Positions 31,194 through 36,801 of a DNA stretch of 36,801 nucleotides are shown here, piece after piece. Under the pieces are notes generated by a model that was given only the letters and a program-made list of their open reading frames with translations, was not told the DNA's origin and did no database searches. This stretch comes from Candidatus Omnitrophota bacterium (GTDB lineage Bacteria > Omnitrophota > Gorgyraeia > JABMRG01). Where the stretch lies: positions 1-36,801 of the forward strand of contig JABMQS010000037.1 of the NCBI GenBank assembly GCA_013202525.1, written 5' to 3'. How positions within the stretch are numbered: position 1 is the stretch's first letter; the number at the start of each line of letters is the position of its first letter. The translations under genes were made by a program, and so were the position numbers.

Positions 31194-33275
31194 TTACGCC
31201 GCAGCCTCTATTGCACTATTGATAACTAGCTGGCCTCTTACTGCAGAAACTCTTCCTGCACCTGCACTGGCGGTCTTTCCTGCACCAGGTATCCTGGCTT
31301 CTAATGCCTCTATCCTGCGTATAAGATTACCAAATGTAACATGCTGCTGGACTATAGTTATATCTGTTATATCATTTGCGATTTCCCCATATCTCTCCAG
31401 CGTCTTTTCAACATCGCCTATCAGCTTGCGCTCCCATTCGATACTCTCATATGAAATCCACCGATTGGTAAAGTGTAACAGCACCCTGCAAAGGGCATAG
31501 AGGTCATCTCTTGGCAGGCAGTATTGCGAGGAGTCATCACTCAAGTCTATTCTATCAAATCTGTCAGCTGTAACTTGACTAATCTTACCTATTATTTTTC
31601 TCCTGGCTGCTGATTCACTGCTGTCATCTATCCTGCTTATGGTCTCATTGTCAACCCAGGCAATATCACCAGAGCCCTTCCTCACTCTAAACAGATCCTC
31701 ACCAATATCACCATGGACACGATATGTACGAATAAACAGATTTCTATAAGTCTTTAAGATGCTCAAGATCAACCCTATGAACCTATGTGACCTCTCGATC
31801 GGTCCGATACCTGCTTTTATAATATCAACGTCTATGAATTCCTGCAGGCCAACGCCGGCAATACGCTCCAGTACTATCGCGTCCTTTTCAGAAGAGATGC
31901 GCGCCAGGCCTATAAGCTTGGGTAGATGCGGATTATCATTACGGGGGTTCAGCGCGATCAACTCCCTTGCCTGGCCCACAATAAACGCCTCTGAATCTTC
32001 TGCCTCGTTGACCTTCTTAACGACATAGAGGCTGGCGTTTCTTAATACTTCACCGTTTGGCAGGTCCTTATCCGGGCCGTTATACATACAGAGCAATGTG
32101 CGCGAGAAATCTGAATGTCCCAGCTCACCCACAACGTAAAACATCTCATTGAAATTGGCAAAATAGGGGACATTTCCCGCACTCGCTGGCTTTGCACCTT
32201 CTGTGCCAGGGTCTGGCTGTTGCTCAGAAACAGCTTCGCGGCATTTCTCAAGGTCGGCAATAAAATCATCTATATTATCATATTTGCTCGTATTACCCTC
32301 TACCGCCTTAGACAACACACCCAAGAGCGGCTCTGGAACCTGCTGCTCTAAATCACGCAGCAGATCATGATACCTGAGGCAATTCGTAGAACTTTCATAT
32401 CTATCAAAAGATGCCGAACCCACCAGCATACACGCTAGTGTGACACCAAGTGAATATATCTCATCTGCAGGCGAATAAGATATGTCATCTTCAGACTTAT
32501 CATCTCCCATGGAACGCCTGTGCTTTGACGCATAGAATTTTGTCGCAAAATTATAAGCTTCCTTTAGAGTGAACTCTTCTAATGGTCCTATCCTGAAAGC
32601 AAAGTCATAATCAAAAAGTATGATATCGCCCTTATCCGATATCCATATATTTTGGGGCTTGATATCCCAGTGGTATACGCCATTATCAAGCAGGGACTTT
32701 ACAATCTCAGAGACCGCTATCGTTATCTCTACTATCCTTGCGTGTGTCATATTTTCAAGGGGGTCATTTATCCTTTCTATCAGATCCTTCCCTGGACCAT
32801 ACTCATCTTCAAACCTCTTAAAGAGCACTACCTTTCTTCTATCAGTAAGCTCCAGCAGGTATGCTATCTTGGGTATACCTTTAACACCTTCAGCATTGAG
32901 ATCTATTAAAATCTTTGCCGGTTGGACTATCGCATCATATTCATCAAGAATGCTCATCGAATTCGCCATCTTTGCCCTATAAGATCCCCCATTATATTCG
33001 GCATCGTACGAATAGACAAGATACCCTGTAGCCTCTCCAAAAAGACGCACCTGCTTCTTACCCACGGGCTTCTCATTCACCGCCTCTACACCTTCGACCA
33101 ATTCGAGGCCTGCGCCCGATGCCTTTGGCAAACCTCCATTTTCTGCTCCAGCAGGAGAATTCCTAAAGGCCGTAGGGCGCAAGGTATCCTTGTAGGCATA
33201 GATCGGCCCTGAAGGCACTATAGGCGCTGCCATTATGGAGATTGCGATTATGGTTGCTGTAAGCTTGTTTATCAT
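31194..33275 (-). CDS. Exported protein with two kinase-like domains in tandem
   Basis: A 693-residue protein. A signal peptide (TATIIAISIMAAPIVPSGPI) is followed by YKDTLRPTAFRNS. Domain 1 (about 75-345) is a protein-kinase fold: catalytic loop H202-W-D204-I-K206-P-Q-N209, with D222-Y-D224 in place of DFG and a late ADEIYSLGVTLACML helix typical of kinases; a glycine-rich loop is not clear. Domain 2 (about 370-655) repeats the plan in weaker form: H521-G-D523-I without the following KxxN, D542-N-E for DFG, and PRDDLYALCRVLL. No membrane segment follows the signal. Domain 1 could be active; domain 2 is probably a pseudokinase. It has its own consensus promoter and leader terminator. Confidence 0.8.
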   Translation of the reverse strand: MINKLTATIIAISIMAAPIVPSGPIYAYKDTLRPTAFRNSPAGAENGGLPKASGAGLELVEGVEAVNEKPVGKKQVRLFGEATGYLVYSYDAEYNGGSYRAKMANSMSILDEYDAIVQPAKILIDLNAEGVKGIPKIAYLLELTDRRKVVLFKRFEDEYGPGKDLIERINDPLENMTHARIVEITIAVSEIVKSLLDNGVYHWDIKPQNIWISDKGDIILFDYDFAFRIGPLEEFTLKEAYNFATKFYASKHRRSMGDDKSEDDISYSPADEIYSLGVTLACMLVGSASFDRYESSTNCLRYHDLLRDLEQQVPEPLLGVLSKAVEGNTSKYDNIDDFIADLEKCREAVSEQQPDPGTEGAKPASAGNVPYFANFNEMFYVVGELGHSDFSRTLLCMYNGPDKDLPNGEVLRNASLYVVKKVNEAEDSEAFIVGQARELIALNPRNDNPHLPKLIGLARISSEKDAIVLERIAGVGLQEFIDVDIIKAGIGPIERSHRFIGLILSILKTYRNLFIRTYRVHGDIGEDLFRVRKGSGDIAWVDNETISRIDDSSESAARRKIIGKISQVTADRFDRIDLSDDSSQYCLPRDDLYALCRVLLHFTNRWISYESIEWERKLIGDVEKTLERYGEIANDITDITIVQQHVTFGNLIRRIEALEARIPGAGKTASAGAGRVSAVRGQLVINSAIEAAA

Positions 33276-33284
33276 ATATCCACC

Positions 33285-33319
33285 AAAAAAAAGACCCCTT
33301 GCATTGTTTAGCCAGGGGT
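33285..33319 (-). terminator. Intrinsic terminator in the leader of the kinase-like gene (candidate attenuator)
   Basis: On the minus strand the arm ACCCCT (33314-33319) pairs with AGGGGT (33294-33299); an inner GC/GC pair closes an eight-base loop after one mismatch, and CTTTTTTTT follows. It lies after the promoter and ends just before the ribosome site (GGTGG), so it would stop transcripts of the downstream gene unless overcome. It could instead end a ~65-nt small RNA or read-through from the SNase gene. Confidence 0.7.
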
Positions 33320-33355
33320 TTATAGTAAAGTGTTAGGTTTTTAAAAGGTATTAGT

Positions 33356-33384
33356 ATTATATATAGTATATATGGCTTTGTCAA
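33356..33384 (-). promoter_or_regulatory. Perfect-consensus sigma70 promoter of the kinase-like gene
   Basis: TTGACA (33379-33384), 17-nt spacer, TATAAT (33356-33361) on the minus strand. Start expected near 33349. Confidence 0.85.
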
Positions 33385-33405
33385 GCAAAAAGGGTGAAGC
33401 AGTCC

Positions 33406-33858
33406 CTATCTTGCCCACAGGCCCTTGTGTTCCTCGCGGGCCTTGCGCTGCAACTTCAAAAACTTATCTGCGTATTTTATATTGGGAGGGAAAGTGAGGA
33501 TCTTGGCATAACCTTCTTCAATCATCCTGGCATTTACAAACATATCGTCAACGTAGACATAGGCGAGCAGTCTGCCGTATTTGTCGCGCCTCTCTACATC
33601 AAACTCAAGCCTTACTACCTTACCGTCTACCAGCCTCTTATTAAAATCCTTTGCTTCTTCTGCAAAATGCTCAACCGGCCCTTTTGGGTAGTGGAATTCA
33701 GGCGTGTCGATGCCGATATAGCGCACAAACTCACCATTGGTAAGTTTTATGGTGTCGCCGTCCGGTACCCATGTAACCGTCCCGTAGTATGCGCCCGGGA
33801 CCTGCTGCACGCAACCCAGGATAGCGACACATAAAATAACCGCAACCCAAAATCTCAT
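33406..33858 (-). CDS. Staphylococcal-nuclease-like lipoprotein
   Basis: A 150-residue SNase-fold protein. The N-terminus carries a lipobox (VAILGC, Cys about residue 16), so it is probably lipid-anchored outside the inner membrane. The nuclease core shows WVPDGDTIKL, VRYIGIDTPEFHYPKG, RLEFDVERRDKYGRLLAYVY and MIEEGYAKI, retaining the metal-binding Asp residues and the ERRDKYGR arginine region. It probably cuts DNA or RNA for nutrition or defence. AGAGGG precedes the ATG; it lies 22 nt after the M48 protease gene. Confidence 0.9.
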   Translation of the reverse strand: MRFWVAVILCVAILGCVQQVPGAYYGTVTWVPDGDTIKLTNGEFVRYIGIDTPEFHYPKGPVEHFAEEAKDFNKRLVDGKVVRLEFDVERRDKYGRLLAYVYVDDMFVNARMIEEGYAKILTFPPNIKYADKFLKLQRKAREEHKGLWAR

Positions 33859-33880
33859 AGACTACCCTCTAAGACTGTCT

Positions 33881-34705
33881 TTAGTAAATTGGCCGGACAT
33901 AGCCTTCTTCAGAGGTTACATTTATATAATCGTCAAACTCTATCTGGCCTGTTATCTCCTGTGAGGCATTGGCCTTTCTTGCGCCCAGATAGGGGTGAGT
34001 ATGCCAGTATCTCTTTGGCAGTTTTGGGCCATCCATCTGCAGCTCAATAAGTCTATCCAGAACCGACACCATGGCCTCTGGTTTATACCCGGCTCTCTTC
34101 AGGTATCTTATCGCAAGCATATCTGCCTGAAACTCATCCCGGCGCGTATAGGTAAGCATGAGCTGATTTATGGCCTCGTTTGCCTTGCGCTGGCTGTAGC
34201 CGTCGCTTGCGCCCCTTACAACCAAAAGCCTGAGTATCTCATAACCGAGGCTGTTCTGGAGCCTTTTTACACTATGTTTTGCGCAGACATGTCCGATCTC
34301 GTGGGCTAATATAGCGGCGAGCTCATCATCTGATTCCAATTCATCGAGCAGGCCCTTGAATACATAGATATAGCCTCCCGGCAGCGCAAAGGCATTGAAC
34401 ATATCATCATCTATCACACTAAAATGGTATATGATATCTTTTCGGTCGGAGACCCTTGCCAGCTTCTTGCCGATAATAGCGACCTTCTCCTGGTTGCTAT
34501 AATTCTTATCGAGCTTCATCTTCTTCGCGACCTGTTTGGAGATAGACTCCCCCATCTTGGTCTCTCTTTCGGAAGATATAAAGATGAGCTCCTCTTCTCC
34601 TGTGGCAAGATTGTACTCACAATAGGCGGGTTTAGCGAGGATAAGAAGCAATAAAAAAGACCCTGTGATAAAACGCAATATATACAAGCTAAGTTGACCT
34701 CTCAT
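33881..34705 (-). CDS. Exported M48-family metalloprotease
   Basis: A 274-residue protease. The ORF track begins at 34816, inside RNase P RNA; I choose the ATG at 34705, which opens a signal peptide (LYILRFITGSFLLLLILAKP). The zinc site is H135-E136-IG-H139 in AAILAHEIGHVCAKHS, with the downstream glutamate ligand in RRDEFQADMLAIRYLKRAGY. Layout matches BepA/LoiP-type periplasmic proteases that survey outer-membrane proteins; no TPR domain follows. No clear Shine-Dalgarno, so the start is less certain; the ATG at 34759 is the other candidate. Confidence 0.88.
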   Translation of the reverse strand: MRGQLSLYILRFITGSFLLLLILAKPAYCEYNLATGEEELIFISSERETKMGESISKQVAKKMKLDKNYSNQEKVAIIGKKLARVSDRKDIIYHFSVIDDDMFNAFALPGGYIYVFKGLLDELESDDELAAILAHEIGHVCAKHSVKRLQNSLGYEILRLLVVRGASDGYSQRKANEAINQLMLTYTRRDEFQADMLAIRYLKRAGYKPEAMVSVLDRLIELQMDGPKLPKRYWHTHPYLGARKANASQEITGQIEFDDYINVTSEEGYVRPIY

Positions 34706-34743
34706 CTTATCTATTGCAGGGCTTTTGACTACTAAAAAAATAA

Positions 34744-35170
34744 AAAAGCAGGTTTTCATAAGCCGAGTTCTGTAATGGGGCCAAAAGGCCTCATTGATGG
34801 CCATCTGTCTAGCCACGCCATTGCTGGCGTGATCCTCTTCCCTTGCGGGAAAGAGAGCGACCTTACCCGCCCTGCTGCTGAAGAGCAGGATGAACTCTTA
34901 TGGCAGGGCCTATTCGGTCTTGCTCCGCGTAGAGATTGCCGCGTTTCACTTCCCGATTACTGCAGGAATCCCAAAGGCCGTCAGGCCCAAGAATCCCATG
35001 TTACAGCAATAATCGTTACTCGTCTCTGTGGCTCTGATCCGCCCCTGCATGGGTTCTGCAAAGCAAAACCCCGCGGGAGGACGGGTATTACCCGCTACGC
35101 TCATCCTGGGGAGCTCGGACTTTCCTCTAGTGCCGTTTAAGGCACCAGCGGCCATCGAAAACCTGCTTTT
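34744..35170 (-). ncRNA. rnpB: RNase P RNA
   Basis: The minus strand carries the conserved bacterial type A signatures: GAGGAAAGTCCGAGCTCC near the 5' end, GGGTAA and AGACAGATGGC motifs, and ACAGAACTCGGCTTATG near the 3' end. A 14-bp P1 helix closes the molecule (AAAAGCAGGTTTTC at the 5' end with GAAAACCTGCTTTT at the 3' end), which sets the boundaries at about 427 nt. A T-rich run (TTTTTTATTTTTTT) follows and probably ends transcription. It processes tRNA 5' ends. It lies between RNase HI and the M48 protease. Confidence 0.93.
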
Positions 35171-35182
35171 CAATGAACACAA

Positions 35183-35236
35183 CACCCCGTACTTATTTGC
35201 TGATTCTGCACACATACTCCAAATAAGCACGGGGTG
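35183..35236. repeat. Long inverted repeat beside the rnpB 5' end
   Basis: Seventeen-nt arms (CACCCCGTACTTATTTG / CAAATAAGCACGGGGTG) with one mismatch flank a 20-nt loop. It ends directly against the next hairpin repeat and starts 13 nt upstream of rnpB. No T-run follows, so it is not a typical terminator. Confidence 0.75.
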
Positions 35237-35290
35237 AAATTCGGCATACGACTTATGAAAGGCCTGCGGCCTTACATAAGTCGTGCCCTC
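35236..35290. repeat. Hairpin repeat, copy 1
   Basis: Outer arms ACGACTTATG / CATAAGTCGT with an inner AAGGCC-TGC-GGCCTT hairpin. Flanks AATTCGGC and CCTCATT are shared with copy 2 at 36738. It lies just past the RNase HI stop. Confidence 0.8.
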
Positions 35291-35293
35291 ATT

Positions 35294-35773
35294 TCAAAAG
35301 AGCGAATCAGGAATATTATCCCTGGATTTCAATATAAACGACTTTCCGACTTTCCTGTCTGCATTGCTGACAGCCTTATTGGCGAGTTTATCCGCGCCCT
35401 TGTTCTCTTCCCTGCCGATCTGGTTTACTCTGACATCGCTGAAACTATCCAGTATCTTCATAGCCTTGGCGTAGAGTTCCTTGAGGGTCGAGTTCTTTAT
35501 CTTGTATTCCCCGCCAAGCTGTTTAGCGATCAGCTCGCTGTCGGTATTTACCGTAACCTCTTCTGCGCCCAGATTACGCGCCTCTTCCAGGCCAAATATA
35601 AGCGCTGTGTATTCGGCCACATTGTTGGTGGCATTACCGATATACTTACTGATATTCTTTACCGTGCTGCCTGTGTCATCTTGTACCACAACGCCTATGC
35701 CCGCAGGACCGGGATTCCCTTTTGCAGCGCCGTCTATAAATAAACTCAATATCTTCAATTTAGGCTGGCTCAT
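35294..35773 (-). CDS. rnhA: Ribonuclease HI-type enzyme
   Basis: A 159-residue RNase H-fold protein cleaving RNA in RNA:DNA hybrids. The acidic catalytic set is visible: first Asp in LFIDGAAKGNPGPAGIG, Glu in NNVAEYTALIFGL, Asp in VNTDSELIAKQL and the last Asp in EENKGADKLANKAV. It resembles the short RnhA/YpdQ-like branch without the basic handle region. Its start overlaps the end of the COG1579 gene by 14 nt, a pairing I recall from several bacterial phyla. Confidence 0.92.
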   Translation of the reverse strand: MSQPKLKILSLFIDGAAKGNPGPAGIGVVVQDDTGSTVKNISKYIGNATNNVAEYTALIFGLEEARNLGAEEVTVNTDSELIAKQLGGEYKIKNSTLKELYAKAMKILDSFSDVRVNQIGREENKGADKLANKAVSNADRKVGKSFILKSRDNIPDSLF

Positions 35774-36491
35774 CTTTTATATATAGCATACGCCAGCAGC
35801 CCCCACAAGAGACTATGCTCTGCTTCATCTTGATCTCATTTATCACCTGCGACGGAAGAGACATAAAACAGCCCGAGCAGGAATCATTGACAACCTCTGC
35901 CAGCGCTAAACCATTCTTTCCTGTCAATATAGTCTCATAGTTCTTTAAGATCTTGGGATCTATCGTGGGTGTGATCTCGTTTCTCTTTTTCTCAAGCTCC
36001 CCCAGATCCACCTCGATCTTCTTGATCTCGGCCTCTACCTCCTGCACCTCAACGCCTACCTTCTCTACCTCTTCTTCTAACTTCTTCTTCTCCTCACCGA
36101 CCTTGCCCATAGCGGCATCAATAGAATCCATAAGCTTTAAGATCTCATCCTCCAAAATAGAGTTATCCGCCCTATGGACTTCGATCTCATGGAGCATGGC
36201 TGTATACTCTTTATTAGTCTTTAACTGATATAGCTGCGCCTGCAGCTTCTTGGACTCTCCCTCCTTGGTCTGGAGGTCCATCTCTTTCTCTTTGTGCCTT
36301 AACTGCAGCTCCTTGAGGCCCTCTTCAGCCGCTTTCAGGCCGCCCTGCTTCTCTGAGACCGAATCCTTGAGCTGCTGGATATGCTTCGGCTTTGCATCCT
36401 TTTCCGCACCCAGCCCGTAGATCTGCTCGTCTACCTCCTGCAGGCGGATAAGATGGTCTATCTGTTGGCTAAAATCTACTTTTTCAGTCAT
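35760..36491 (-). CDS. COG1579 coiled-coil zinc-ribbon protein
   Basis: A 243-residue protein. Residues about 5-180 form a long coiled-coil hairpin rich in Glu and Lys (KKLEEEVEKVGVEVQEVEAE), and the C-terminus is a four-cysteine zinc ribbon (CSGCFMSLP, then CGGCWRMLY). The family (CT398/CdsZ-like in Chlamydia) is thought to act as an adaptor, in Chlamydia linked to sigma54 and type III secretion; the role here is unknown. No Shine-Dalgarno; only 11 nt separate the -10 box from the ATG. Confidence 0.9.
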   Translation of the reverse strand: MTEKVDFSQQIDHLIRLQEVDEQIYGLGAEKDAKPKHIQQLKDSVSEKQGGLKAAEEGLKELQLRHKEKEMDLQTKEGESKKLQAQLYQLKTNKEYTAMLHEIEVHRADNSILEDEILKLMDSIDAAMGKVGEEKKKLEEEVEKVGVEVQEVEAEIKKIEVDLGELEKKRNEITPTIDPKILKNYETILTGKNGLALAEVVNDSCSGCFMSLPSQVINEIKMKQSIVSCGGCWRMLYIKDEPA

Positions 36492-36502
36492 GGTAACTAA
36501 AA

Positions 36503-36530
36503 ATTATACCACAAGACCTTGAAATTACAA
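36503..36530 (-). promoter_or_regulatory. Predicted promoter of the COG1579-rnhA unit
   Basis: TTGTAA (36525-36530), 16-nt spacer, TATAAT (36503-36508) on the minus strand. The expected start near 36496 leaves a leader of about five bases. Confidence 0.6.
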
Positions 36531-36614
36531 GAGAAATAATAAAATAGGAAAGGCGATAGTGGCTTGCCATCCGAAGCCTTCTTCTAAGAACTTCTTTCAT
36601 TTCGAGGCGTAGGG

Positions 36615-36691
36615 TGGTGGGCGATAGTGGACTCGAACCACTGACCTCCACAATGTGAATGTGGCGTTCTAACCAACTGAACCAATCGCCC
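36615..36691 (-). tRNA. tRNA-Val (anticodon CAC)
   Basis: A full cloverleaf folds on the minus strand: acceptor GGGCGAT / ATCGCCC, D arm GTTC / GAAC, anticodon stem CCACA / TGTGG with loop TTCACAT (anticodon CAC, reading GUG valine codons), five-base variable loop, T arm AGTGG-TTCGAGT-CCACT. Discriminator A is followed by an encoded CCA. Confidence 0.95.
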
Positions 36692-36737
36692 AAAAGATGA
36701 TGTGGCGTTTCCCTCGTCGCTTCCGCTCCTCGGGATT

Positions 36738-36790
36738 AATTCGGCCAAACAACTTACCTCGCCCTACGGGCTCCGTAAGTTGTGGCCTCA
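36738..36790. repeat. Hairpin repeat, copy 2
   Basis: Same layout and flanks as copy 1 (AATTCGGC...CCTCATT). Arms CAACTTAC / GTAAGTTG and an inner GCCC-TAC-GGGC. Stem bases differ from copy 1 in paired fashion. It lies upstream of the tRNA gene; I see no gene in the remaining ~110 nt of the window. Confidence 0.8.
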
Positions 36791-36801
36791 TTGAACTAAC
36801 C

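Noticed and set aside
34706-34816. N-terminal extension of the M48 protease ORF
   Set aside because: It runs into the 3' end of rnpB and its T-run; a signal peptide starts at 34705.
34775-35230. ORFs on both strands at 34775-35140 and 34946-35230
   Set aside because: They lie across RNase P RNA, whose conserved motifs and P1 helix explain the sequence.
36484-36693. ORF of 69 residues on the minus strand
   Set aside because: It is the translation of the tRNA-Val gene and its spacer; the VSGSSPLSPT stretch is the usual artefact of reading a T arm.

Overview
The window looks like a chromosomal segment of an uncultured Gram-negative-type bacterium. The whole cell-wall and division (dcw) cluster, a TolC-like fragment, a lipoprotein and several signal peptides point that way. 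An ORF6N-domain gene and a secreted protein with a 'DTLRP' stretch after its signal peptide remind me of Candidatus Omnitrophota (PVC superphylum). That attribution is from memory, not from a search. No insertion sequence, prophage or CRISPR array is visible; the accessory content consists of small palindromic repeats and a few odd genes.

Layout. (1) 1-2112, minus strand: the start of a beta-propeller plus TolC-like protein that runs off the left edge, then an ORF6N-domain gene that carries five near-perfect DNA palindromes in its leader and coding region. (2) 2360-4843, plus strand, the only plus-strand genes: XRE/cupin regulator, single-domain response regulator and membrane histidine kinase, reading divergently from the ORF6N gene. 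(3) 4840-13268, minus strand: yggS, proC, yggT, yggU, rpmF, plsX, fabH, fabD, a TPR protein, a CPA2 antiporter and a DUF218 protein, probably one long operon from a promoter just upstream of yggS. (4) 13315-30685, minus strand: mraZ, a 60-residue small ORF, mraW, ftsL, ftsI, murE, murF, mraY, murD, ftsW, murG, murC, murB, ddl, ftsQ, ftsA, and then, where ftsZ is normally found, a small exported protein resembling an orphan subtilase prodomain. (5) 30686-31193: mraZ control region with a sigma70 promoter, three 10-bp-phased MraZ-type boxes, a six-unit ~25-nt tandem repeat and two dispersed intergenic repeats. (6) 31194-36491, minus strand: an exported protein with two kinase-like domains behind a consensus promoter and an apparent attenuator, then an SNase-like lipoprotein, an M48 protease, RNase P RNA, RNase HI and a COG1579 zinc-ribbon protein. 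(7) tRNA-Val(CAC), and the second copy of a hairpin repeat whose first copy lies beside rnpB.

The core genes make up one growth programme: lipid II synthesis (murB-F, ddl, mraY, murG), septal synthesis (ftsI, ftsW, ftsL, ftsQ, ftsA), fatty-acid and phospholipid initiation (fabD, fabH, plsX) and housekeeping (rpmF, proC, yggS). MurE carries the DNPR motif expected of a meso-diaminopimelate-adding enzyme.

Points that stand out: the palindromes tied to the ORF6N gene; the missing ftsZ with an orphan prodomain in its place; a palindromic element spliced in frame into the 3' end of murD that also removes the ftsW Shine-Dalgarno; three promoters whose -10 boxes sit 8-11 nt from the start codon (leaderless mRNAs); the attenuator ahead of an exported tandem pseudokinase-like gene; and a two-copy hairpin repeat with compensatory stem changes.
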